NCBI GenBank assembly: GCA_963922205.1 | Contig: CAWUHX010000204.1 | Coordinates: 248,001-312,000, forward strand | Source of the DNA: Romanomermis culicivorax | Taxonomy: Eukaryota > Nematoda > Enoplea > Mermithida > Mermithidae | Direction of reading: 5' to 3' | Length of the DNA stretch: 64,000 nt | Part shown: positions 1 to 8,701 of the stretch, in pieces | Layout: the number at the start of each line of letters is the position of its first letter | Position numbering within the stretch: the stretch's first letter is position 1 | Program-made: the position numbers and the translations under genes | Notes under the pieces: generated by a model | The model's input: the letters and a program-made list of their open reading frames with translations, nothing else | Database searches by the model: none | What the model was told of the DNA's origin: nothing

Positions 1-1262
1 AAAAACTTCCGCCAGTCGTGCTCCACGAGCACATGGCTATTTTTGGTGCGCTCACGCACCTCTTATCATCAAAATTAGCGTCGTTTTTGTTACGCAAAAC
101 GACTAGCTAAGAAGTTTTAGCTAAAGACGTTCATATGCTTAGCATAGGCACTGCAGCCGGCCTCAGTGCTAAACGCATGTGAATGAAAAAATGTCTATGT
201 GCTCATAGGCATCTTCTGCATCGCGTCTAGCTGCAGAAGTTAGCTTGAGCGCCGAGAAACTCCGCCCAAGCTGCAGCTGTAGCCAAACATGTCCTTAAAA
301 GGACATGTTTCTTTAGTTTTTCGCTCATTCTTGGGTTCACCAAGCTTTCGTCCAGTTGTCACTCCGCGTCCGCCGCCTCCTCGTCAAATTTGCATAATTT
401 TATTATATACCTGTGCGTCCGCCGCCTTACTATCAATAAATTTGCATAAATTTACTCGTGTTCACTGCGTCCGCCGCCTAACGTCTACAGTACCCCGCTG
501 CCCATCAGTGCCAGGTGTCCGACCGCCCCGGTTCGTGAATTAAACGTTGGAGTTTCGCCTCCCGCTCGCTCCCGCTCCCTCCCGCTCGCCGCCGCTCGCC
601 GCCGCTCGCCGCCTAGGACGTTTGAGGATCGCATCCCCCGCTCCCAGTGCCAGAAGACCGAAAGCATCCAGGGACTTGCCGCCCGTTGCGTCGTAATCGC
701 TTGAGAAACAGGACTAGGTGAGTCTTCTCAGGGGATTATTGTTATTTGTGGGTTATTTGTTGGGAAATCCTCCTTAAGTCGGTTTCCCAAGGTTTCCACA
801 GATAAGTAGGGCCTCCACCTCTCAGGTTCGGGCTAAAAGGGGCTGTCTGGTTCATAATCGGGTCCCATAATTTAGGTCATTTTACGGGTGACCCTGTCCC
901 CACTCTCACTGAGTAGGACTCGGGGATTGTCGCACCTAGCCTGGCAGCGTTGTCCATTACCCTACAGCAAGACCCCAAGGACAACCCAAGAGAACCAACT
1001 ATAGACCTCTCTATAGCCACCAATTGCCAGGTTAGGCCCCAACGCCAACCAAGAGAAGCCTGGGGAAAATGCCAGTATCCATCAGGAGTCACAGCCTATT
1101 ACTCACTGTAATGGGATCAATCTGATATGGTTCACCATCAATGTGACGTCTAAAACACGGTATTACCTGATGAGATACCCAAACCTCCCCAGCTCTCCCA
1201 AGTCCACATGTCATACACATGACATGCCGTAAAATGTGACATGGATGGCGCAATATGTGACA
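1..1262 (+). repeat. Element 1 5' LTR (left end outside window)
   Basis: This is the same sequence as 14767-16028. It contains three spaced copies of a GCGTCCGCCGCC core (about 366, 412 and 468) separated by AT-rich spacers that hold TTTGCATAA, then a run of CGCTCGCCGC-type units (about 561-613). A TATATA lies at 404-409 and an AATAAA at 435-440, which could act as promoter and polyadenylation signals, but which of them sets the R region cannot be read from sequence. A consensus splice donor follows at 717/718. Short ORFs found here (for example 289-543) recur in the other LTR and show no coding character. Confidence 0.95.
718..723 (+). promoter_or_regulatory. Consensus 5' splice donor in LTR/leader (AG|GTGAGT)
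   Basis: ACTAG|GTGAGT matches the metazoan donor consensus across all of its core. Its place downstream of the likely start/poly(A) region of the LTR is where retroviruses keep their major splice donor. Candidate acceptors are the pyrimidine-CAG at about 4826, CCCCTCAG near 7470 and the strong one at 14317. The same donor exists in the 3' LTR. Use of the site is inferred. Confidence 0.5.
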
Positions 1263-1280
1263 TGGCGAGGCTGGAAAATC
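1263..1280 (+). other. Candidate primer binding site, element 1
   Basis: TGGCGAGGCTGG follows the LTR terminal CA with no spacer. Starting with TGG (complement of the tRNA CCA end) at this place is the expected layout for minus-strand priming. The matching tRNA was not identified. Confidence 0.5.
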
Positions 1281-1760
1281 GACCTTAAGTCTGGCACTCG
1301 CCCTTAAGTGTAAAACTTTACCCTTGGGTCGGATCTACCCCCAGGTCGGGTCAACTCCCATTTTAAGTCGGACAAGCCCCCTTAAAATTGGGCACTAGCC
1401 ATCCAATAAGTCGGAGACCCCCCAAATTCGGGTTTACTGCCTAATGGGTCGGGAATGCCCCTTATTTCGGATTACCGCTATTGTAGGTCGGATACCCCCA
1501 CCTCACGTCGCGTGTTATTACTGTAGTCGGAAATTTTTTTTTCCCGTGCCACCGAGAGTTATTACTGTAGGTCGGGAATTTATCCCTGAACATCAAATTT
1601 AATTACTGTAAGACGGGATTTGCCCTTACGAGTGATCTAAATGTGATCTATATGTGTAAATAACTATCTCATGCGTGTGTATTATCCCCTATGAGTAATA
1701 AATTCCCCTCTGAGTCGAGTTATTTATCCCCAGAGTCGTGTTATTTGTCCCAGAGTTGAG
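1264..1760 (+). repeat. Leader repeat block A (degenerate TCGG units)
   Basis: About 15 degenerate units of roughly 25-35 bp, each with a core like TAAGTCGG or GGGTCGG followed by a C-run, then variants with TTATTACTGTA and GAGTCGAGTTATTT. The same kind of unit also appears once in the LTR near 775. There is no coding signal. It is the first of three successive repeat blocks in the leader. Confidence 0.6.
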
Positions 1761-2270
1761 TTATATATCGAGTATTCTGTATTTCTCCTCTGATTAATTC
1801 TGTACATTCTGCATATTTAATGTGTGTTGTAAATTCCCTTATCTGTTTCTCTCCCCCTATCCCCCCCCCCTCCCCTAATCCTGGGTGGTATACTGTAGCC
1901 CTCCGGGTGGTGCCATTACAGTACGTCTGTGCCCATTCCCGTACTGTAACTACAGTATACCCATACGCGGGTACTGGTATCACAGCTGTAGGGGTTTACG
2001 GCCTCTCCTGACTGTTGGTGGTCCGTGACCCCATGATACCGTACACCCTCCACGTATGATCCTGGACGTCATACGTGGCTGCGATTTGTTAATTGTGTAC
2101 AGTATTTTTGTCTGTCGGCGGAAACTGTCGGAACTGCTCACTTTTCCGGCCCCAAAATTTCCACCAACTGTTTACACATTTAACACGCGTATGTCCAAAT
2201 CTCGTATCCCCCGTCTTTGGTTATTTTCCCTCCTGTTTTCCCTTCCTTAGTCATCTGAGTGGTGGTAAAG

Positions 2271-2315
<45 letters not shown>

Positions 2316-2456
2316 CTGTTTTTTCGGATGCCACCGCTACAGTATGACACCCTTACATAAATTTCTCTCTTCTTCATTTCTACTTACTGTAAGGTCTGTT
2401 TCTTCTACTTTCCGGTTGTTGCATCTAGACCATAGACTTTACGGGTCATGTTCTTT
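1761..2456 (+). other. Leader segment with poly(A) tract
   Basis: No gene seen. It holds a C-run near 1861-1872, several TACTGTA/TACAGTA words (about 1892-1955) and an uninterrupted run of 43 A at 2271-2313. Short ORFs crossing the A-run are artefacts of it. The A-run could be a slippage-expanded tract or the trace of an old poly(A)-tailed insertion. Confidence 0.6.
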
Positions 2457-3160
2457 GACGTCAGCAACGACAACGTTACGGGTTGTTGTTGTTGTGTGGT
2501 TCAGCCTCACGGATGCAACCACTAACGTCTGCAACAGCCGCTTCACTTGCTGTTGCTTTAAGGGGTGGGTAGCCCTCCGGGTTCTACTCCTGACGTCAGC
2601 AACCGACACTACGTGTTGTTGTTCAAGTTAACACTCCAGCAGTAATGACTTCTGACGTCTGCAACAGGTGAAGCCAACGTTGTTGCGACAGGTTCGGCTG
2701 GTTCTCTGCACCCCATCTGTGACGTCAGCAATGGCGACGCACCGTGTCACTATTCGAAGATGTGCAGGTCTTACGGGTGCCACATCTGACGTCTGCAACA
2801 ACTGCATCTCATGTCATTGATCTAAGGTATCAGACCCTCGGTTCCACCTTTTGACGTCAGCAACGGCACCATCACGTGTTGCTGTACACCGATAGCTGGC
2901 TTCAGGGCCCTATTGCTGACGTCAGCAATGACAACGTATCATGCTCTCGCAGCAGGAATTGAGGTTACATGATCCTATTTCTGACGTCTGCAACGGTAAC
3001 ATTACGTGCTACTGCAGGGGTTTGCTGGCCTTAGGCACTCACCCCTGGCGTCTGCAACTGCGACGTGATACTTGAATACTCTTATCCCAGGCACCTGCAG
3101 TCAGCACCAAGGTTATGTGTTGGTCCATACCCCCTACCTTCTGACGTCCGCACCAGGTTA
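2457..3160 (+). repeat. Leader repeat block B: array with TGACGTCA/TGACGTCT cores
   Basis: About a dozen imperfect units, spaced roughly 60-70 bp, each containing TGACGTCAGCAA or TGACGTCTGCAA (for example near 2457, 2591, 2651, 2720, 2788, 2851, 2916, 2980, 3140), with one outlier near 3481. Between cores are ACGTGTTGTTG-like stretches. TGACGTCA is the palindromic CRE/ATF consensus of bZIP factors, so the array could work as an enhancer. No ORF in it looks coding. Confidence 0.75.
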
Positions 3161-4935
3161 CTGTCGGCCCTATGAGTATTCCACTTGAGGTGTAGGTGGT
3201 CGCTGGCGCATGGTCCTATCACCTACCTCTCTTGTCCAAGGGTTTGTGTGTGTCTGGGGACTGATGCCTGGGAAACATCAGTCCACATACATACACCACC
3301 TGAGATGCTCACTAGCCTGCGTACTGATCAGGTTGTCCGCCCGGGTAGCGGCACTGTTGATCAGTATGTGGCTGTTTTCAAGCTTTAACTGCAGGTTTGA
3401 ACGAGTTACACTCGGCCTCAGCTGGGTTGGTTGCTTGACTCGTGCAGACGATAGGCATTTGCAGTCGGTACTGCCTGTGTCTGACGTCTGCAAGGGGGTT
3501 CGGCAATCTTCTTGTAAATTTCTTATCTAAATTCACTTATTCTCTTTCATCTCATCGAGCTGTCATACATAGATCTTCTTTAGTGTCCCCGCCGTAGTGG
3601 TTCCCAAGGGACCGCGGCACAGCCTCCGGTTGGGCCTAGAGTGTATAGGACCCCCTGTCATATTTCTTTCACTCGAACGCCTTCGTTAACTGGCTCAACG
3701 ATGCCCGCGCTAGAGTCGCCACTGACCCAGAGTCCGCCTCCGCGGTCTACCCTTTATTAGTCATGTAAATAATAGGCACCGTTGAGTCCGCCTCAGCGAA
3801 GGTATTGAGTACGCCTCGATACATACTTTACACTCATATTCAATCAGGGACGCCTTGTACCCGTGATCCCTTAGATGTTTTCGGGTGCGCCCTCAAAACA
3901 TCCAGAGATTTCATTTTAACTGACTGAGTGTGTCAGAATAGCACCCTTGGTACCCGTGCTCCTTCCCTCTTCTACTGTGTGACCTGCGAACCTCACTTCA
4001 TCTCAGTGATCGGCAAACCCGGCCACCAGCTGTGTATAATACTCCTGGAGAGTGTCCGTTCTGTTCGGAATGCGGGCTCCCGTTTCGAACACGGCTGTAA
4101 GTTATTTGCGAATGTCGTCCAGCACGGAACCTCCTGTATAGTCCGTCTCACTATGCAGAGATCGCAATCGCTCCTGGCGAGTGAGGCCCGTTGCGTAACT
4201 GCGCGACCCCTTTGCGTAACTGGGTTTGTAAATTAGTTTTGTCCCTATTTATTGCTCCCTCTTAAGTTCATTTTCAGTTGACCCCTATCCTTTTCCACCT
4301 CATGCCACTTTATGCGCTACTCCTGGTGAGTAGGATCTTGCCGGCTACGAGTCCGCCTCGCCCCAAGGTTTGTAAACTAGTACAGCGGTCGAACCTCCAG
4401 GAAAAATCCCTCCTGAGCGGGTTTATCCGTCACCTTATTTCTCGGCAGGAAAAACCGCCTCTTCTCTCCTTTTCTACATGATCTTCTGTCCTCTTCACCT
4501 ATTCTAATTGCCGGGTCCAGGCCCCAAATTCTACATTTTGGTCGGGATCGATTCCCCATATCTCAGGCCAAGCCTCTGTCCATCACGGGCGACCAGATAA
4601 ATTCCCTTCTGCGTCACCCTGATGTACTCTGATCTTACATCTTATAATCCTATTCCATTCTAGCTCCCTTTCCGTGGTCGCTAGTCTTAAGCTAAGTCAA
4701 TTTACGTCTTAAACGCCGTCACACACGCGTTTTCCCGAATTCACGCGCTCTTTCGCCGCGAATTCAAAAGTAGTACTCACTTTCATTTTACACAATAGAG
4801 ACACCCCGTCGTTCCTGCCGTCTCAGTACCCAGCCTGTACAGACCAGTGAGCCGCTCTCTATTCAATTTGACTTAATTGCTTCACGGGCAAGGACGTCTG
4901 TTCTAACCACCTTACGGGAAAACGAACCCTCGGAC
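3161..4935 (+). repeat. Leader repeat block C (GTCCGCCTC units) and gag upstream region
   Basis: Repeated words like GAGTCCGCCTCAGCG, GAGTACGCCTCG and GGGTGCGCCCTC occur at roughly 40-bp spacing between about 3590 and 3900, with another near 4350. They resemble the GCGTCCGCCGCC core in the LTR. A pyrimidine-rich acceptor-like TTCCTGCCGTCTCAG ends at 4826, about 110 bp before the gag start. Short ORFs here (for example 3928-4236) have no recognisable domain. Confidence 0.5.
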
Positions 4936-5580
4936 ATGAAGTCGGAAACTGATCTCCCTTCACAGATCGAGAACAAGGTCCAGGCAGCATTTGAGAATGC
5001 TCTTGGACCCCTCAACCAAAAGTTAGAGGCCATGAATGGTCGGAGGCACCCTCCCGTGTCCAGCTTTATGGCCCCTCCCACCTTCTCCGGTGCTTTTGGT
5101 GAGTCTATCACCGATTTTATGTCGCATCTTACTCGTTTCTTTACACTTCAGGGTGTAAGCGAAACGGATCATGTGTATAAAATCGCCTTTCTGGAGTCAT
5201 GCCTCACGGGTCCTGCTCTCGCCTCCTACCGGGACTTTAGCAGCAGCACTCCAATACCTACCCGCTACGAAGAGTTTACGGCTTTTCTACGGAGAGATTT
5301 TCCGGTAGGGCGCGACGCTGATCTGCATCAGCAGCTGATCCAAGATCGACTGCAGAAGCCGACAGAGTCCGCGATAGTCTACCTTGTGCACCTCAAGAGA
5401 CTATCCAGGGTAGCATATCCAGATCTCGCGACGGATGTCCGAGATTCTATCATCAAACCTATCTATCTGCGGGGACTGAAGCCGGTCCTCCGAGATAGTA
5501 TCAAGTTTAGGGAGTTCACGACTCTTGAAGAGACACTCAAGGCAGCCTGTTACGCAGAATCCCAAATCTTTCGGGACTAG
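4936..5580 (+). CDS. gag: Gag capsid (Ty3/gypsy retrotransposon gag domain), element 1
   Basis: A 214-residue ORF with the usual gypsy capsid pattern: an N-terminal helix-rich segment, then FSG..GESITDFMSHLTRFF..QGV (about residues 55-80), the LTGPALASYRDF region, a YEEFTAFLRRDFP segment and a C-terminal LxxLxRVAYP...YLRGLKP...FREFTTLEE (about 140-205). Elements 2 and 3 carry the same domain (34.0 kb, 48.2 kb), which supports the frame. The ATG at 4936 gives a sensible N-terminus. The ORF ends in a single TAG at 5578, after which the same frame stays open into the nucleocapsid, so this stop either separates products, is read through, or is a mutation. Role: capsid assembly in virus-like particles. 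Confidence 0.9.
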   Translation: MKSETDLPSQIENKVQAAFENALGPLNQKLEAMNGRRHPPVSSFMAPPTFSGAFGESITDFMSHLTRFFTLQGVSETDHVYKIAFLESCLTGPALASYRDFSSSTPIPTRYEEFTAFLRRDFPVGRDADLHQQLIQDRLQKPTESAIVYLVHLKRLSRVAYPDLATDVRDSIIKPIYLRGLKPVLRDSIKFREFTTLEETLKAACYAESQIFRD

Positions 5581-6891
5581 ATCCGGTACACTGCTCCATC
5601 TAACGCCGTTTTCTCTTCAGAACCTAAACACGCCGGATATAATCCCGATATGCCTAACAGAAGCGCAAACGGTCGTCAGAGCAACGCTCCAACGTCGTCA
5701 TCCTCCGCCGATGAGGTTCGCCGCTTGAAACAGGAAATGGCCAGGCTCACGGCCCACGTAGTGAAGCTCACGGCCCAGCAACGTGCACCCGCGCCAATCC
5801 AACAGACGCCGCCTCCACAGCCGTCGACACCAAATCAGTCCGCCGGGCGACGCTCGTCGGGAGCACACCTTCAAACGTGCTCCCTCCACGGACTGTGTAC
5901 ACATAGCGACGCCGACTGCCGGGCCCAGCGTCCCACCGGTGCCGCCCCCGGTAACAACGCCGCTAACGGTGGTCGCTGTTATTTTTGCCGTACACGTGCC
6001 CACCCCACGGACCGATGTGATAGGCCATGCCCTCATTGTCGTCAAGTGCGAGTGCACCGATCAACTGCCTGTCCGCAGCGCAATCCGGCAAACACGGGTG
6101 AGAATGTCTACCAAGATACTGGTTATTCTTCCCAGGGGACAAATGTGTATCATCAAAGAAATGGTTATCACCCTCCCAACGGGACAGGAAACCATTATCG
6201 GCAGCCCATACGCCGCAACAACGCCGTTGGGGCTACCGATGGCCCTCCTCATCCAGATCCTCTTGACCTGGATGATGAGGCACTTGCTGAACACCTGACA
6301 GATTCTTCACAACAGTGTTATCCTGTCTGCGTAATCAGTATTGGATTTTCAGTGGTCCAAGCAGCCCAGGTACCCGTGCCGATGAACGTATCGGACATAC
6401 CGCTGCCACCACCACCACCAAAGTATGCGATGCCGGTCACTCTGGACCCCTCGACGACACCGCAGTTTGTTGGCCACGCTAACATCCTCGCATCGTATCG
6501 CATACCTAAACTCAAGACTGCCGAGCCAACTCCAGCCGCAAATACGACGTCTTCGGCGCCACCGGCCCGCATCGTCCCTCCAGGACCACCGCCTTCGATC
6601 CCCACGGATTCGGCTACGGAAGTCCTCGACCAGGTCGAGCCCATGAATTTGTCAGGTATACTACCTTCTTCTTCAGGTGATCCTAGAGTAGGAACCAGGA
6701 ATCTCTCCCAGTCCACGACTCTATTGATTTCTTGTTCACAGCGCCATCGCCCGTCCAAGACGCGATGTTGGCCATCTGGTCAGTCGACCTGGCCAAGAAA
6801 TACCCGCATTTGCCGTGGACTCTCCTCAACGAGCCATCAAATGTCGAAGCGCTCACGGCCGCCGACGTCGTGCTTGCAGCACCCGTCTTGA
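5581..6891 (+). CDS. gag: Gag nucleocapsid and proline-rich region, element 1
   Basis: Same frame as the capsid, beginning after the TAG at 5578; the first ATG in frame is at 5650. A coiled-coil-like segment ([22 protein letters not shown], split here by a Gln/Pro-rich part) is followed by cysteine motifs: a CX2CX4HX4C knuckle in [14 protein letters not shown] (about 5976-6017) and a close variant [15 protein letters not shown]. Then come Tyr/Asn-rich and Pro-rich stretches. The real product probably does not run to 6891: coding character moves to another frame near 6690, and a 65-nt intron at 6677-6741 would join the two exactly. Role by family: RNA binding and packaging. Confidence 0.8.
   Translation: MRYTAPSNAVFSSEPKHAGYNPDMPNRSANGRQSNAPTSSSSADEVRRLKQEMARLTAHVVKLTAQQRAPAPIQQTPPPQPSTPNQSAGRRSSGAHLQTCSLHGLCTHSDADCRAQRPTGAAPGNNAANGGRCYFCRTRAHPTDRCDRPCPHCRQVRVHRSTACPQRNPANTGENVYQDTGYSSQGTNVYHQRNGYHPPNGTGNHYRQPIRRNNAVGATDGPPHPDPLDLDDEALAEHLTDSSQQCYPVCVISIGFSVVQAAQVPVPMNVSDIPLPPPPPKYAMPVTLDPSTTPQFVGHANILASYRIPKLKTAEPTPAANTTSSAPPARIVPPGPPPSIPTDSATEVLDQVEPMNLSGILPSSSGDPRVGTRNLSQSTTLLISCSQRHRPSKTRCWPSGQSTWPRNTRICRGLSSTSHQMSKRSRPPTSCLQHPS
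6677..6741 (+). other. Candidate 65-nt intron in gag
   Basis: Starts CAG|GTGATC and ends TTTCTTGTTCACAG|CG. Removing it joins the nucleocapsid frame (codon split after 6676) precisely to the downstream Pro/Ala-rich frame (codons from 6744). The alternative is a -1 frame change between 6687 and 6891, since the downstream frame is already open from 6687. Inference, not proof. Confidence 0.4.
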
Positions 6892-7454
6892 TGCGCCTAT
6901 TACGACCCGACGTCGCCCGCCGGGCACTCGAGTTCATTGCCAATGGGACTATCACCATCTCGCCCGTCGAGAAGTTCTTATTGGACGGGGAGCCATCCTC
7001 GCCTTCAGTCGATGCCGTCCGCCGAGCAGTCGAACAGGCTAGTCGGATCCTCCTGCCTGCTGCCGCCGCTACATCACCGGCAGCAGCACCACCTGTTGCC
7101 GCGACATCGCCAACTAAAATGGACATTACTGCTTCCTCGCCCCCGGCCAAGGAACCCGCAAATGATCCTACACCGTCGGCAACAGCCCAGATCAAATCGC
7201 CGGCACCAGCCCAAACGACATCTCCGACCGCCGCGACCAAGTCGCCCGTCGTCGAACCCATGGCCGTCGACGAGACCTTACGTCCAGTTAATGAGGATGT
7301 CAGCATTGTCGAAACATCACCGTTCCCAACGGCAGTCAACCCACGGTCGCCGAAAGTCGGTACCCTTCGGGAAATCCTCCCCAGCGGTGAATTGGTCCTC
7401 GATTTCCCCGACCAGGAACCAATCTCGTCCGACAGCGACGAAGAAGAAATCTGA
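6687..7454 (+). CDS. gag: Gag C-terminal Pro/Ala/Ser-rich region with acidic tail, element 1
   Basis: Open frame encoding a short helical part ([20 protein letters not shown], about 6765-6825; [14 protein letters not shown]) then about 110 residues dominated by Ala, Pro, Ser and Thr with repeated [13 protein letters not shown] words, ending in an acidic DSDEEEI and TGA at 7452. No known domain. It has no own good start, so it is most likely the continuation of Gag by splicing or a frame change near 6690. In element 2 the corresponding Gag tail runs in the same frame into the envelope signal peptide, whereas here the envelope is in another frame. Confidence 0.65.
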   Translation, partial: SRNQESLPVHDSIDFLFTAPSPVQDAMLAIWSVDLAKKYPHLPWTLLNEPSNVEALTAADVVLAAPVLMRLLRPDVARRALEFIANGTITISPVEKFLLDGEPSSPSVDAVRRAVEQASRILLPAAAATSPAAAPPVAATSPTKMDITASSPPAKEPANDPTPSATAQIKSPAPAQTTSPTAATKSPVVEPMAVDETLRPVNEDVSIVETSPFPTAVNPRSPKVGTLREILPSGELVLDFPDQEPISSDSDEEEI

Positions 7455-7470
7455 CACTGCCCCTCAGGCC

Positions 7471-8688
7471 AGATTTGTGAAATTGAGTGAACACTTACAA
7501 ATTACGTTTGTACAGTTGTTTTTGACAATAAAATTGACCTTGGTAGCATCACTGTTTCTAGGGGTGAGTTTGTCAGCACCGGCGGCTCAGTATCAATTTT
7601 GCGGTCTCTCAAGAAGCGGGCATCCACTTGAGTTACCCCAGCGTGTAGAGTGTAAACCACCGCAATCTTCATGGAGCCCGCGGCGCATGAATGTTACGGT
7701 GTATGTCCCTAGCTCAGACCCGATTACAACCACAGCGTGGAAATGCACATTGCGCTCCCGCAAAGTCTGCACCAACACTGGTTTCTTCGGCTCTAGGGGC
7801 ATCACTGCAGACGTCATCACCACTCAGCACTTAGCGCCTGCGGCATGCACGCTAGCACATCGCACTAAAATGTTTGGTTCACAAAAACTTGTCGGCATTC
7901 GCCCTGGCTTTTATAGCACCAACCGAACATTGGACGTGATGTACGAATGGTGCTGCAGCGACGTCTGCAAGACAGTGACTAACCTCTTCATCGAGGAGGG
8001 ACAAGTCGCTTCGTGGGACGGCACTACGGCCCTAAGCACCTTAGGCGATGTAGGTGGATGCAGTCCCACTGCAGGCCAGTGCACTACTCTAGACGGGGTC
8101 ATTGTCTGGCCTGCACAAAACTTCACGGCGCGGTGTCATTATCACCCCAAGGGAAATTACACTGCGTCCATGTCAGGGAACCACGTCATCATCGATGATC
8201 TACAGGTTGCCCTCAAGATCCCGGGAAACTCCCGTGTCTTCCAACTGTGCCCAGAACTACGTTCCACCACAGTCGGGACGGATCAGGGTCTTCTCCTTCG
8301 CATCCACGGGAGATACAATTTGACCCAAAACATGTTCAGAGTGGCAACGGACAGCTGTCCCGATCCTGTCAATGCCAAGCTGAACTATCTGGCTCAGCAG
8401 ATCAAGGAGTCGAAAATTAACGGTTTCCGGTTCACGTGGCTTGAGCTTTGCTCTCACGCTCAACGCTATCTTGATCTGACTTGGCAGTTGCTTCGCTTCG
8501 ACCCTACCCTGGGTGCCCGGGCATTCCTCCAGAGGAATGACCTGACGGCGGAATTCACAGGCGATGCGCTGACAATATGGCCGTGTCAGAAGGTCAACGC
8601 CACCTACGTTTACCATTCGTACCGGGTGGGGAACGTTTGCTACAAGTACTTTCTACTTCGCCGCCCCCGGTGGTCCGGATCTCATTAA
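7471..8688 (+). CDS. env: Envelope-like glycoprotein, N-terminal and central part, element 1
   Basis: The frame contains a hydrophobic leader (about 7513-7580, [18 protein letters not shown]) that looks like a signal peptide, then a Cys-rich ectodomain with several N-X-S/T sites. Marks shared with element 2 are CTNTGF.GS.G, PGF.STN, WCC.D.C, a GTLGD.GSC-like word, LNYLA and a [12 protein letters not shown]...GDALTIWPC block. From memory of the family, this layout resembles chuvirus-type (Jingchuvirales) fusion glycoproteins captured by retroelements; only a profile search can settle that. There is no in-frame ATG before about 7687, so expression should need splicing (CCCCTCAG acceptor near 7470) or a frame change from Gag. 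The frame ends at 8688; the remaining ectodomain continues in another frame after what looks like a 23-nt loss relative to element 2. Confidence 0.75.
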   Translation, partial: RFVKLSEHLQITFVQLFLTIKLTLVASLFLGVSLSAPAAQYQFCGLSRSGHPLELPQRVECKPPQSSWSPRRMNVTVYVPSSDPITTTAWKCTLRSRKVCTNTGFFGSRGITADVITTQHLAPAACTLAHRTKMFGSQKLVGIRPGFYSTNRTLDVMYEWCCSDVCKTVTNLFIEEGQVASWDGTTALSTLGDVGGCSPTAGQCTTLDGVIVWPAQNFTARCHYHPKGNYTASMSGNHVIIDDLQVALKIPGNSRVFQLCPELRSTTVGTDQGLLLRIHGRYNLTQNMFRVATDSCPDPVNAKLNYLAQQIKESKINGFRFTWLELCSHAQRYLDLTWQLLRFDPTLGARAFLQRNDLTAEFTGDALTIWPCQKVNATYVYHSYRVGNVCYKYFLLRRPRWSGSH

Positions 8689-8701
8689 ATCTAGCCCAAT
8701 T

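Noticed and set aside
289..667. Short ORFs in the LTR (84 aa plus, 60 aa minus), repeated at 15055 and 15251
   Set aside because: They recur only because the LTR is repeated; composition follows CCG/CGC-rich repeats and no domain is visible.
2093..2377. ORFs with poly-Lys or poly-Phe
   Set aside because: Produced by the 43-A run at 2271-2313.
5698..7339. Long minus-strand ORFs (for example 218 aa at 6683-7339)
   Set aside because: Antisense shadows of GC-rich gag coding sequence; no motif and no conservation with element 2.
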